Assembly (NCBI GenBank): GCA_031987605.1
Contig: DALZZF010000002.1
Location: 303,762 to 367,761 of the forward strand
Source of the DNA: JAFAGO01 sp031987605
Lineage (GTDB): Bacteria > Bacteroidota > Bacteroidia > Flavobacteriales > Weeksellaceae
Direction of reading: 5' to 3'
Length of the DNA stretch: 64,000 nt
Position numbers and translations under genes: made by a program. The stretch's first letter is position 1. Every line of letters starts with the position of its first letter. This document shows, piece after piece, positions 24,520 through 33,152 of this stretch. The notes beneath the pieces were generated by a model that was not told where the DNA came from, made no database searches, and saw only the letters and a list, made by a program, of their open reading frames with translations.

Positions 24520-25790
24520 AAAATATTCCACTTGCCGAAAAACTCCGACCGAAAACGCTTGATGAGGTTTTGGGACAGGAACATCTGACTGGAAAAAACG
24601 GAACCATCCGCAAAATGCTGGAAAATGATACCCTGAATTCCCTGATTTTCTGGGGACCTCCGGGAACGGGAAAAACCACGCTTGCCGAAATTATTTCGGA
24701 AAAATCTGGCAGAAAATTTTTCAAACTTTCTGCGGTTTCATCTGGTGTAAAAGATGTTCGTGAAGTGATTGAAGATGCCAAAAAGCAGAATCTTTTTTCC
24801 GGAAAATCGCCGATTTTGTTCATCGATGAAATCCACCGGTTTAATAAATCGCAGCAAGATTCTTTATTACACGCCGTTGAAAAAGGCTGGATTGTTTTGA
24901 TTGGTGCCACCACGGAAAATCCGAGTTTTGAGGTGGTTTCCGCCTTGCTATCGCGTTCTCAGGTGTATGTTTTGAAATCTTTAACCTATGAGAAATTAGA
25001 AGAGCTGGCAGAAATTGCTTTGAAAAAATACAATGAAGAGGAGGGAACTTCCTTTAAAATAAAAGACAAACAGGCATTTATACAATATTCCGGAGGTGAT
25101 GCACGAAAACTGATTAATTCGGTAGAACTGGTGTTAAATCAGTTCAAAAATTCCAAAAAAAAAGAAATTACCAACGAAGATGTACTTTCTGTTTTGCAGG
25201 AAACCATGGCACTTTACGACAAAAACGGAGAGCAGCATTACGATATTATTTCCGCTTTTATAAAATCCATGCGCGGAAGCGATCCGAATGCAGCGGTATA
25301 TTGGCTTGCAAGAATGCTGGATGGAGGAGAGGATATTAAATTTATCGCACGCAGAATGCTGATTCTGGCTTCTGAAGACATCGGTCTGGCGAATCCGAAT
25401 GCTTTGGTAATGGCGAATAACTGTTTTCAGGCAATCAATGTTATCGGAAATCCGGAAGCGCGAATTATTCTCAGTGAAACAGCAGTATATCTGGCGGTTT
25501 CACCAAAATCCAACTCCACCTATTCTGCCATAAATGAAGCGATGGCATTTGTGAAAAAAACGGGAAATCTTCCTGTTCCACTGCATTTGCGCAACGCACC
25601 AACCAAATTAATGAAAGATTTAAATTACGGAAAAGAATACCAATACGCCCATTCGTACGAAGGAAATTTTGTAGATCTGGAATTTCTGCCGAATGAAATT
25701 TCCGGGACAAAATTTTATGATCCGGGCGATAATACCACCGAAAAGAAAATCCGCGAACAACTTTCTAAAAAATGGAAAGGGAAATATTGA
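24513..25790 (+). CDS. rarA: Replication-associated recombination protein A (AAA+ ATPase)
   Basis: 425 residues. It acts at stalled replication forks. Walker A is GPPGTGKTT (about 49-57) and Walker B is LFIDEIHRF (about 107-115), with sensor-1 IGATTENPSF. The C-terminal MgsA/RarA region has ARMLDGGEDIKFIARRMLILASEDIGLANP. An in-frame stop at 24507-24509 excludes an upstream ATG. TTG at 24513 gives the family N-terminus (NQNIPLAEKLRPKTLDEVLGQ), so TTG is the start. It is divergent from yidD. Confidence 0.95.
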   Translation: MNQNIPLAEKLRPKTLDEVLGQEHLTGKNGTIRKMLENDTLNSLIFWGPPGTGKTTLAEIISEKSGRKFFKLSAVSSGVKDVREVIEDAKKQNLFSGKSPILFIDEIHRFNKSQQDSLLHAVEKGWIVLIGATTENPSFEVVSALLSRSQVYVLKSLTYEKLEELAEIALKKYNEEEGTSFKIKDKQAFIQYSGGDARKLINSVELVLNQFKNSKKKEITNEDVLSVLQETMALYDKNGEQHYDIISAFIKSMRGSDPNAAVYWLARMLDGGEDIKFIARRMLILASEDIGLANPNALVMANNCFQAINVIGNPEARIILSETAVYLAVSPKSNSTYSAINEAMAFVKKTGNLPVPLHLRNAPTKLMKDLNYGKEYQYAHSYEGNFVDLEFLPNEISGTKFYDPGDNTTEKKIREQLSKKWKGKY

Positions 25791-25883
25791 AAATTATTAT
25801 TTTTACTTGATTTTTGTCATTGTTTTGAATATTTGTCACTTTTACGCCTTTATTCTTCCTAATTTTGGGTTTAAAAGAAGCAG

Positions 25884-27995
25884 ATGAAGAAGTATTTACT
25901 GTGTTTATGGATGTGTTTTCCTTTTTTTTTCTTTTTTGCTCAGGAAAATGATACGGTAAAAACCAATGAAATTCAGGAAGTGACCTTGCAGGGCAAAAAG
26001 AAACCAATCGAACAAACCGATCAAGGCATTATGCTGAATGTTGCCGGAAGTGATCTGGAGGAAAAAGACAATGCTTTCCGGATTTTATCTTTTGCACCCA
26101 ATATGGACGGATTAACTGTTTTGGGAAGCGACCGCATTCAGCTGATTCTGAACGGGAAAGAAGTAAAAATCAATAAAGTTCAATGGGAAGCATTCCTGAA
26201 ATCCATTGATGCTAAAAGTATTAAAAATATTGAAATCAACGACCGTCCTGATGCCTCAATGGAAAGTAAATACGATGCTCAAATTATTATCAATACCCGA
26301 AAAGTAGAGGGATTGCAGGCTTCTGCAAAAGCAGGATCTGAATATCGTGCCGACAAATTCGGCAAAAACTTTGATGGAACTTTTGTTGCCACCATTAAGA
26401 AAATCAGGATGTATGCTTCCGGAAATTATTGGGACGCTTTTTCAATTGCCCGGGGAAACAGCATGATGAATATTCAGGATGAAATCCTTCGTACCGGAAC
26501 TGAAGTTTTTTCTTTAAAAAGGCAGGGATATTCCGCTATCCTGAATGTGGATTATGAATTCAATGACCGCAATGTTCTGAGTTTTCTGTACGACTATACC
26601 GTAGATAAAGATTTGAATAAGAAACGCGATTTGGATTACCATTTCCAAACCACAACGGTTTCCGACAGTATGGCATTGATCCGCAACCGCTATCAAAATC
26701 TGGACGACACCCATACTTTTTCCCTAAATTATTCATATAAGCCCGATGATAAAGGGAGTTCGCTTACACTCAATACCGATTATGCTACCGATTATTTCCG
26801 GATTCCTTTTCACAGCATAAGTGATTATTATCATTCCGATTTGCATTCTTCACTGGATTTGCAGCAAAATACACGTTTGTATTACGGAATTTTTACTTCT
26901 TCTGCCGATTACAAAAAAGTGTTCGATGAAAACAATCAACTGGATTTAGGGCTAAAATATTCATACAGTTCCAATCTGAATGTTCTGGATTATTTTAAGG
27001 ATGAAATATTTGAAGAAGCCAATTCGCAACGGTTCAATCTTTATGAGAACATTTATGCTGCCTATCTGAAATACAAACTACAAGCTGGAAAATTCACCTA
27101 TACTTTTGGCGTTCGTAATGAATATACCGATGATAAATTCAGCAACCAGAAAGGTTTTTCAGGAAGCCAGAATTATAATAGTTTTTTGCCTACTGCAATG
27201 GTTTCATGGGCTGTTAATAAAAATAATTCGGTTTACTTCCATTTGGGAAAAAGAATACGCCGACCAAGTTTTTACAGTTATGATCCTACCTTGTTTCTTC
27301 AGCCACCGAATGAATATTCATCGGGAAATGAAAAGCTGAAACCCGTAACTTCTTATGTTGCACAAACCGGTTATACTTTTAAGCAAAAATATTCACTGAT
27401 CCTGCAATATATGTATTCTGTGGATAATATTGTAAGCATTCCGAGGGTCATTGAAAATGGAAATATTTTCAGAAAACCTGAAAACGCGGGATTCCAGAAT
27501 TATGCACTTGTAAATCTCAGTATTCCGATAAAATTTACCAGTTTCTGGAAATCGTACAACAAATTTAATTTCATTTATCAGGATTTTCGCCTGCCGGAAA
27601 CTTCGGATTTTTACAAAACCTTTTATTTCAGAGGAGAGAGTACGCAAAGTTTTACACTTCCTTCGAACATTGCATTGGATCTTAATTTTTCCTATACTTC
27701 CCCATCTCAGTACAGGTACATTTACGATTACGGAAATTTCACCAGCAGTGCCTATATTTCTGTTCCGATTTGGAAAGGAAAGGCCAAAATCAGTGCCGGA
27801 GTGGATGATATTTTTAATACTGAACGTTCCAAAGACAAACTGGACATCAATGGAATCTACCAATACAATTATCTGAAATTCAAAACGCGTTCTTTTTCCC
27901 TTTCTTTTTCCTATTATTTCAAATCCGGCAGGGAAGTGGACGACAGCGTGAGAGACGCGGAAGTGCAGGAACAACTCAGAAGAACAGGAAGTTAG
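25884..27995 (+). CDS. Outer-membrane beta-barrel family protein (TonB-receptor-like)
   Basis: 703 residues with a signal peptide (LCLWMCFPFFFFFAQ). A short plug-like region covers about 25-140 (TNEIQEVTLQGKKKP, SDRIQLILNGKEV, SIDAKSIKNIEINDRPDAS). The long barrel has many aromatic strands (OMP_b-brl_3 type, as in SusC-less receptors). It lacks the carboxypeptidase-regulatory-like N-terminal domain that many relatives carry. The C-terminus is charged rather than an ordinary barrel end. The transported substrate is unknown. It stands alone, followed by a palindrome-rich region. Confidence 0.85.
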   Translation: MKKYLLCLWMCFPFFFFFAQENDTVKTNEIQEVTLQGKKKPIEQTDQGIMLNVAGSDLEEKDNAFRILSFAPNMDGLTVLGSDRIQLILNGKEVKINKVQWEAFLKSIDAKSIKNIEINDRPDASMESKYDAQIIINTRKVEGLQASAKAGSEYRADKFGKNFDGTFVATIKKIRMYASGNYWDAFSIARGNSMMNIQDEILRTGTEVFSLKRQGYSAILNVDYEFNDRNVLSFLYDYTVDKDLNKKRDLDYHFQTTTVSDSMALIRNRYQNLDDTHTFSLNYSYKPDDKGSSLTLNTDYATDYFRIPFHSISDYYHSDLHSSLDLQQNTRLYYGIFTSSADYKKVFDENNQLDLGLKYSYSSNLNVLDYFKDEIFEEANSQRFNLYENIYAAYLKYKLQAGKFTYTFGVRNEYTDDKFSNQKGFSGSQNYNSFLPTAMVSWAVNKNNSVYFHLGKRIRRPSFYSYDPTLFLQPPNEYSSGNEKLKPVTSYVAQTGYTFKQKYSLILQYMYSVDNIVSIPRVIENGNIFRKPENAGFQNYALVNLSIPIKFTSFWKSYNKFNFIYQDFRLPETSDFYKTFYFRGESTQSFTLPSNIALDLNFSYTSPSQYRYIYDYGNFTSSAYISVPIWKGKAKISAGVDDIFNTERSKDKLDINGIYQYNYLKFKTRSFSLSFSYYFKSGREVDDSVRDAEVQEQLRRTGS

Positions 27996-28136
27996 GGCTA
28001 AAAATAAAGTCTTGGGTTCGATTAAATAAAGAATAGGATTTAATCCTATCTATGAAATAATTATGTGGTAATTGTCGGGTTAAAGAAATAAAGATTTCTG
28101 ATAAGTTATTTTTATTGGTAAATTTTCGGGAAAAAA

Positions 28137-28179
28137 GCCACGAAGTGGCGAAATCAACAGCATAGTGCAAAGCACTATG
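28137..28179 (+). repeat. Solo REP unit (subfamily with GAAATCAACAG linker)
   Basis: GCCACGAAGTGGC, the linker GAAATCAACAG and CATAGTGCAAAGCACTATG follow the same two-hairpin plan as the RAYT locus 14 kb away. Confidence 0.85.
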
Positions 28180-28237
28180 AATAATAATTCAATACGCAGT
28201 GTAGCCCTGAAAGGGCGAAATCCACAAAGATAAAGAA

Positions 28238-28283
28238 AGCCTTGTCAAGGTAATATGCATCGCAAATTAACCTTGACAAGGCT
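28238..28283. repeat. Long-stem hairpin AGCCTTGTCAAGGT
   Basis: Arms 28238-28251 and 28270-28283 pair over 14 bp around an 18-nt loop. Confidence 0.8.
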
Positions 28284-28315
28284 CCCAAAAAAAAATACTC
28301 AGAAAATAAGGCCCA

Positions 28316-29500
28316 TCATTCTCCAAAAAAAGCAGTAGTACCGCCAATCCAGATGGCATCTTTTTTATTGAAATCCACGTTTACCATTGCTGCTTTCGTC
28401 ATCCGTACCAGATGCTCCATCAGTTTCGGACGTTCTTCATCTTCCTGCCAGATGTACAGTAAACGAACCTCTGCCTTGGAAAATTCATCATTGATGTCTT
28501 TGAAAAGCGGTGCATAATGCACTTTCCGCTGAAGAATGTAATTTTCCTTATCCTCAATGTCATCGGTAATTTCCTTGGTCGGGTGAAGATTAATTCCGCT
28601 TCCGGCAAAAGAAAATAAAGGTTTAAGGACAAAATCTTCAAGATTCTCATGATCCGGAAATTCGTTCAGAAAGTAACTTTTTGGAACAAATTGATGCTCA
28701 AGTTTCGGAAGCAGATATTTTGAAATTTTAAAAAACCAATTCGGATGCGTGATCCATTTTACATCAAGATCATCGCGAAAATCAAAACCGGGTTTTAAGT
28801 CCGGAATTTTATCCAGTTCATCAAAAATTACACGGTTGTATATTCTTTTGATTTGGGTTAAAGTTCCATTGTTATCGTAATAAAGTTTGTTCCCTTCTTT
28901 TTTTATATCGACCAGATCCACTGGTTTTATGCCTAATTTTTTTTCAGTAAGATAAAAATCAATATTGGTTTTTTGCTTTTCCGGATGAATTTCCAGAAGG
29001 ATTACATTTTCCGGATTTTCATCACCAATCAGAAGTTTTCGCAATTCTCCGTAATATTCTTCATCAGAAATTTCGGGTTTTATTTCATTAAGAAAAGGAT
29101 AGGTTTCCACCAGTGCATTTTGCAGTTCTTTCTGAAAAGCATATAAAGTAGGAAAAGCTTGTAACTCAATTAATTGTGGAATGATTTCGCCGTTTTCATT
29201 CTCGCAGATTCCAAAATCGATGGTGAAAAAATGGGGCTGTTTGGTATCATTCGGAACATTATGATTGGCAGGAATGGCTTTGCGAAGTTCCTTATCCGGC
29301 ATATTTTTAATTTGCGTGATAATGCTTTCACAGGCGTTTTCAAGTTTGTCGCGAAAACTTTTCGGTAGAAAAATCGGGCTTTCCGAAACACGGAAAAGTG
29401 TATCATGTCCGCCGGATTTTTCCTTTACGATATCAAGCATTTGCGCATATTTTTCCGGAGTGAAATCGGTATTAAACTGTTCTCTGTATTTTGGAATCAT
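28316..29500 (-). CDS. Divergent ATP-grasp family protein (cluster member 1)
   Basis: 394 residues. The C-terminal half has ATP-grasp features: VLKPLFSFAGSGINL (nucleotide-binding lysine plus glycine loop), YILQRKVHY (adenine-region strand) and EVRLLYIW. The N-terminal half has an unusual FFTIDFGICENENGEIIPQLIELQAF segment and no match I recognise. ATP-grasp enzymes join carboxylates to amines via acyl phosphates. It is last in a minus-strand run of ligases and hydrolases, separated from the amidotransferase-like gene by 125 bp with a possible terminator, so it may have its own transcription. Substrates unknown. Confidence 0.65.
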   Translation of the reverse strand: MIPKYREQFNTDFTPEKYAQMLDIVKEKSGGHDTLFRVSESPIFLPKSFRDKLENACESIITQIKNMPDKELRKAIPANHNVPNDTKQPHFFTIDFGICENENGEIIPQLIELQAFPTLYAFQKELQNALVETYPFLNEIKPEISDEEYYGELRKLLIGDENPENVILLEIHPEKQKTNIDFYLTEKKLGIKPVDLVDIKKEGNKLYYDNNGTLTQIKRIYNRVIFDELDKIPDLKPGFDFRDDLDVKWITHPNWFFKISKYLLPKLEHQFVPKSYFLNEFPDHENLEDFVLKPLFSFAGSGINLHPTKEITDDIEDKENYILQRKVHYAPLFKDINDEFSKAEVRLLYIWQEDEERPKLMEHLVRMTKAAMVNVDFNKKDAIWIGGTTAFFGE

Positions 29501-29531
29501 AGGGTGTGATTTGGTGTTTGATTTGAAGCCT

Positions 29532-29560
29532 GTTTAAAATTTTAGCAATAAAATTTAAAC
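29532..29560. promoter_or_regulatory. AT-rich inverted repeat between cluster genes
   Basis: Arms GTTTAAAATTTTA and TAAAATTTAAAC pair over 12 bp with one bulge. They lie upstream of the 394-residue protein. Confidence 0.5.
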
Positions 29561-29611
29561 AAGTTCTAAAAAAATTCCGCAATAAAGCGGATTGTTGTAT
29601 GCTTCTTTTCT

Positions 29612-29637
29612 AAAAAACCGGAGCGTTAGCAAACGCT
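29612..29637 (-). terminator. Possible terminator overlapping the amidotransferase stop
   Basis: On the minus strand AGCGTT-TGCT-AACGCT is followed by CCGG and six T residues. The stem is short and a 4-nt spacer precedes the Ts, so strength is doubtful. Confidence 0.4.
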
Positions 29638-30459
29638 GCATTCTTTTTCCAGAATTCTTTGTTTGGCATGCTCTAGAAAACGGGGAAGAATTTGTGATTG
29701 CGTAAGAAGGATTTTATCAGGATCATCCATTCTGTCGATGGTTTCCAGATATTTTTCCATTCCGAAATTATGAATCATGGCGTTTTTATTTTCTTCTTCT
29801 TCCAGATTTTTCAAAAAGCCTTCAGGATTGGCTTCCGGGTGAAACTGTGTCCCGAATATTTCATCAGAAAAACGGATTGCCATAATGGCTCGTTCCAAAT
29901 GAATATGGGGGCGGACTTTTTCTAATGCCACGATTTTCATTCCCATTTCTTCAAATTTTTGTTCATTCGGCTCAATGAACTGATATGCGCGGGAATCCAC
30001 GGCATAGAAAGGATCGGGAAGGTTTTCAAACAAAAATTCTTCTTTTCCTTCTTTTGTTTTATGGATGGGCATTACGCCAAAAGAGTAGGATTTTCTTTTG
30101 CAAATATTTCCTAATTTCCAATGGATACTTGCCAATTGAAAGGAATGGCAAATCAGGAATAGGAATTTTTTTCTTTCATGATGAAGGTTGTATTCATAAA
30201 CAGAATCCAAAAACTCACCATACGGTTTTTCCCATTCATAGCCTTCAGGATGAGGATTTCCGGGGCCTCCGGAAGAAATGAAAATGTCGAAATCCTCTAT
30301 TTTTGGAAGTTCATTTTTGAATCGAACATCAAAAACCTGTATTTCCACTTCATCTTCGGAATGTTCTTTAAAAGTTTCAGAAATCTCCTTGATATTGCGC
30401 ATTCCCTGATTAACATGATTGTTATTCATATCCAGTAAAGCCAGTTTAATCTTCTCCAT
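29626..30459 (-). CDS. Class I glutamine amidotransferase-like protein (cluster member 2)
   Basis: 277 residues from ATG at 30457-30459; the longer frame to 30555 overlaps the neighbour. The GATase1 fold is shown by SSGGPGNP (about 62-69), Cys104 in LICHSFQLA and the His207/Glu209 pair in QFHPEA. The nucleophile elbow lacks the usual glycines (ICHSF, not GICLGH), so classical glutaminase activity is uncertain, although the triad residues are there. It may supply ammonia to the neighbouring ligases or hydrolyse a gamma-glutamyl bond (inference). It is 52 bp downstream of the GCS2-type ligase. Confidence 0.8.
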   Translation of the reverse strand: MEKIKLALLDMNNNHVNQGMRNIKEISETFKEHSEDEVEIQVFDVRFKNELPKIEDFDIFISSGGPGNPHPEGYEWEKPYGEFLDSVYEYNLHHERKKFLFLICHSFQLASIHWKLGNICKRKSYSFGVMPIHKTKEGKEEFLFENLPDPFYAVDSRAYQFIEPNEQKFEEMGMKIVALEKVRPHIHLERAIMAIRFSDEIFGTQFHPEANPEGFLKNLEEEENKNAMIHNFGMEKYLETIDRMDDPDKILLTQSQILPRFLEHAKQRILEKECSVC

Positions 30460-30511
30460 TTTTCTTAAAATTTTAATTCCAAAATATCTTGCAAAATTAC
30501 GAAAAATACAT

Positions 30512-31627
30512 TTAATCGGTAATATGATGTGTAATTCCGTATTCGGTTTCGGCAATCATGTAATCTACCACACTTTTCAGATTTCCGGTTTCTTCAAACA
30601 CTTTCAGTTGGCGGTCGGCTCCGGTTCCACGGCGCATAATTTCCCAAGCGTATTCCACTTCTTTTCTGCTACCAAGATCGTCTACCACATCATCAATGAA
30701 TTCCAGAAGTTCTTTCAAAAGTTCTTCGTAAGGAACACTGGTTTCTTTCCCGAAATCAATCAAATGGGCATGAATTCCGTCTTTGGAAGCGCGCCATTTG
30801 TTTTCGTTTAAAAGAAGTCTACGGTAATTTCTGAAACTTAAATTCTGCTGGTGCAGTTTATACACTTTTGCAGTTAAAGCCTGCATAATTGCGGCAAGAC
30901 ACACGGTTTCATCCACACGGAGCGGCATGTCGCAAATGCGGAATTCAATGGTCGGGTAGAATGGGTGCACACGCAAATCCCACCAGATTTTTTTGGCATT
31001 GTCGATGGTTCCGGTTTTAATCATGAGATTCACATAGGCATCAAATTCTGCGGCACTGGAAAAATAACTTGGAATTCCGGTTCTCGGGAATTTCACGAAA
31101 ACTTCCTGCCGGTATGATTTAAATCCGGTTTGTCTGCCCAGCCAAAATGGTGAATTTGTGGAAAGAGCGTAAATATGTGGCAGAAAATAACGCATCACAT
31201 TCTGGATTCGCACGCCTTCCTCTCGATCGGGAATTCCAACGTGAACATGAAGCCCGAAAATGAGATTTTCACGCGCCACGTCACCAAGATCGCCCACAAT
31301 TTTATCGTAACGATCGTCTTTGGTAATGCTGTTGTCCTGCCATTTTGAAAACGGATGGGTGCCACCACCGGAAACACGCAGATTCTGCTCGTGTGCGGTT
31401 TTAATCAGGCGGTTGCGAAGAGAGTAGAGTTCATCACGAACCTGCTGAATATTTTCACAGATTCCGGTTTCCATCTCCACCACCGATTCGTGCATTTCGT
31501 GTTTTAAATGCTCTTCCAATGTGGCTTTTCCGCCCTCGATTATTTTGGAAACATGAGAAATCAAATCCCGCGATGTAGCATCAATGATTTGGTATTCTTC
31601 TTCAACTCCCAGCGTGAATGTATGCAT
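30512..31627 (-). CDS. Carboxylate-amine ligase, GCS2/YbdK family (cluster member 3)
   Basis: 371 residues from ATG at 31625-31627. The glutamate-cysteine ligase type 2 fold is shown by LGVEEEYQIID at the N-terminus, SGGGTHPFSKW (about 84-94), FGLHVHVGIPD and IEFRICDMPLRV. E. coli YbdK shows only weak gamma-glutamylcysteine ligase activity, and most members have no known substrate. Here it sits between a RimK-like ATP-grasp gene and an amidotransferase-like gene, which argues for a dedicated amide-forming pathway rather than glutathione synthesis. No gshB-type gene is recognisable nearby. Confidence 0.9.
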   Translation of the reverse strand: MHTFTLGVEEEYQIIDATSRDLISHVSKIIEGGKATLEEHLKHEMHESVVEMETGICENIQQVRDELYSLRNRLIKTAHEQNLRVSGGGTHPFSKWQDNSITKDDRYDKIVGDLGDVARENLIFGLHVHVGIPDREEGVRIQNVMRYFLPHIYALSTNSPFWLGRQTGFKSYRQEVFVKFPRTGIPSYFSSAAEFDAYVNLMIKTGTIDNAKKIWWDLRVHPFYPTIEFRICDMPLRVDETVCLAAIMQALTAKVYKLHQQNLSFRNYRRLLLNENKWRASKDGIHAHLIDFGKETSVPYEELLKELLEFIDDVVDDLGSRKEVEYAWEIMRRGTGADRQLKVFEETGNLKSVVDYMIAETEYGITHHITD

Positions 31628-31665
31628 AGTTCTGTGTTTTTTTAATTTTTCATCTTTTCCCGATT

Positions 31666-32622
31666 TTATTTTCTGATGGAATCTTTCACGAATTTTCCCC
31701 ATGAAATATTAGGTTTGCCGGCTTTATATTCTTTGGCTTTTTCTACGGCTAATTTTGCGGCATGTTCCACAATCCAGGCAAAGTTTTCTTCTCCCACGGA
31801 ATTGATGTCGGCATCCGGTGCAGGATTACAGAAATCAATGGCATAAGGGATTCCGTCTTTTACAGCAAACTCCACCGTGTTGAAATCGTAGCCCAATTCT
31901 TCATTCATTTTAATGGTAAGTTCTTCAATCTGTTTAAGAAGTTTTTTCAGTTCTTCTCCCTCTGTTTTATGGGTGGTTGCATAGCGTAAATGATGTGGAT
32001 TTCTCGGTTCATACGGCATAATATGCACATGTTTTTTTCCAAGACAGTATACGCGATAATAATCTTCAAACACAATTTCCTCCTGAACCATCATCACCAG
32101 TTCTCCGGTTTCGGAAAGTTTATTCCACAGGTCTTCCGGACTTGTCACGCGGTAAACATTTCTCCAGCCACCACCGTCATGTGGTTTCATATATGCTGGA
32201 AATCCGATGTATTCAAAAATATAATCCCAGTCGTGCGGAAATTTCAGATTTCGGAATGAGGTTTCTGTGGTGTTTTCCGGTCTGTCGTGTGATGGAAGAA
32301 GTACGGTTTTAGGAAGCGGAACACCGATTTTTGTCATTAAAGCATTATTGAAGAATTTTTCATCGGCACTCCACCAGAAAGGATTGTTGATAACGTATGT
32401 TCCGTTCAGGGCAGCATTTTTCAAATATGCTCTGTAAAAAGGTACGTCCTGAGATATACGGTCGATAATCACGGCATATCCATAATCCACACCTTGTTCC
32501 AGTTTGTCGATGGAAACCGGTTCTGCAACGATTTCGCCTTTTCCGAGTTCATTTACTTTATCGATGAAAGCCCATGGAAATGTATCTTCCATTCCGAATA
32601 AAATTCCAACTTTTTTTGCCAT
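31666..32622 (-). CDS. RimK-like ATP-grasp ligase (cluster member 4)
   Basis: 318 residues. ATP-grasp elements are AYMKPHDGGGWRNVYRV (nucleotide-binding strand and glycine loop), VMMVQEEI, YRVYCLG and the metal-binding VEFAVKDG....IDFCNPAPDAD. The N-terminal pre-ATP-grasp domain opens with KKVGILFGMEDTFPWAF. Such proteins form peptide or amide bonds. It is 38 bp upstream of the GCS2-type ligase. Its start is only 14 bp from a 10-bp-phased TTTGA array that frames the IVP gene just upstream. Confidence 0.85.
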   Translation of the reverse strand: MAKKVGILFGMEDTFPWAFIDKVNELGKGEIVAEPVSIDKLEQGVDYGYAVIIDRISQDVPFYRAYLKNAALNGTYVINNPFWWSADEKFFNNALMTKIGVPLPKTVLLPSHDRPENTTETSFRNLKFPHDWDYIFEYIGFPAYMKPHDGGGWRNVYRVTSPEDLWNKLSETGELVMMVQEEIVFEDYYRVYCLGKKHVHIMPYEPRNPHHLRYATTHKTEGEELKKLLKQIEELTIKMNEELGYDFNTVEFAVKDGIPYAIDFCNPAPDADINSVGEENFAWIVEHAAKLAVEKAKEYKAGKPNISWGKFVKDSIRK

Positions 32623-32635
32623 AGTATTTTTGTTT

Positions 32636-32689
32636 TTTGAATTAGTTTGAAAGGGTTTGAGTAATTTGAATTTGTTTGACTTGGTTTGA
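32636..32689 (+). repeat. Left decamer array: six TTTGA at 9-10-bp spacing
   Basis: TTTGA begins at 32636, 32646, 32656, 32665, 32675 and 32685. The array is the mirror, in inverted orientation, of the one at 33114-33148 on the other side of the IVP gene. Confidence 0.85.
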
Positions 32690-32699
32690 TTTGTTCGTA

Positions 32700-33095
32700 T
32701 TATCTTTTTTTGTATTTATATCCTTTTATTTCAGTCGTATTAAGATAGGAAATGAAATTTTTCAATTTAATGCTTAGTTGTTCCATTTTTGATTTCAGAG
32801 TATTAAATTCATCTTCAGTAATAAAGTTATTATCAAATGCCCTGTATAACTGAGATCGTGTTTCACCTGCTGAACCTTTGCTTATATATAAAAACTGTTT
32901 AAATTCTCCATTTCCTTCTCGTTCAAAGCCTTCGGCAATATTATCCATCACTGAACCTACGCTTCCTTTTATCTGCATTTTGAGTTTGTAATCGGTTTTA
33001 AAAATCTCTCTTTCGGCTACAGCACATATTTCCTTACTCATTTGTCTGGCAAGTTTCCATATTTCAAGGTCTTCAAATCGGTTTATTGTTGACAT
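32700..33095 (-). CDS. Four-helix-bundle protein, 23S rRNA intervening-sequence (IVP) family
   Basis: 131 residues. The family signature is FEDLEIWKLARQMSKEI at the N-terminus, then MQIKGSVGSVMDNIAEGFERE and KQFLYISKGSAGETRSQLYRA. Relatives are encoded inside 23S rRNA intervening sequences or as scattered stand-alone genes, and resemble the Avd subunit of diversity-generating retroelements; they are basic and probably bind nucleic acid. This copy sits in a run of biosynthetic genes, exactly bracketed by inverted TTTGA decamer arrays. That suggests an inserted cassette rather than a pathway member. Confidence 0.9.
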   Translation of the reverse strand: MSTINRFEDLEIWKLARQMSKEICAVAEREIFKTDYKLKMQIKGSVGSVMDNIAEGFEREGNGEFKQFLYISKGSAGETRSQLYRAFDNNFITEDEFNTLKSKMEQLSIKLKNFISYLNTTEIKGYKYKKR

Positions 33096-33113
33096 AGTTT
33101 TATGTTAATGATT

Positions 33114-33148
33114 TCAAACAAATTCAAAATAATTCAAACAACATCAAA
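33114..33148 (-). repeat. Right decamer array: four TTTGA (minus strand) at exact 10-bp spacing
   Basis: TCAAA on the plus strand begins at 33114, 33124, 33134 and 33144. It ends 5 bp before the esterase stop codon. Confidence 0.85.
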
Positions 33149-33152
33149 TTCT

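Larger units (their letters stand above)
27996..28315. other. Gene-free 320 bp with five different palindromes
   Basis: It contains ATAGGATTTAATCCTAT (28032-28048), a two-hairpin REP unit (28137-28179), GCCCTGAAAGGGC (28204-28216) and a 14-bp-stem hairpin with CCTTGTCAAGG arms (28238-28283). Each arm of the last is itself near-palindromic. No T-run adjoins the last hairpin on either strand, so it is not a classical terminator. No ORF is seen. Confidence 0.8.

Noticed and set aside
27393..27974. 193-codon minus-strand frame opposite the outer-membrane barrel
   Set aside because: A shadow of the barrel gene; no motif and no independent start signals.
28238..28283. Terminator for the outer-membrane barrel gene
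   Set aside because: The stem is strong, but no T-run follows on the plus strand, and on the minus strand the T-run precedes the hairpin. Listed as a repeat instead.
30460..30555. N-terminal extension of the amidotransferase-like protein
   Set aside because: The extra 32 residues overlap the 3' end of the GCS2-type gene and lack conservation-like features; ATG at 30459 gives a normal fold start.
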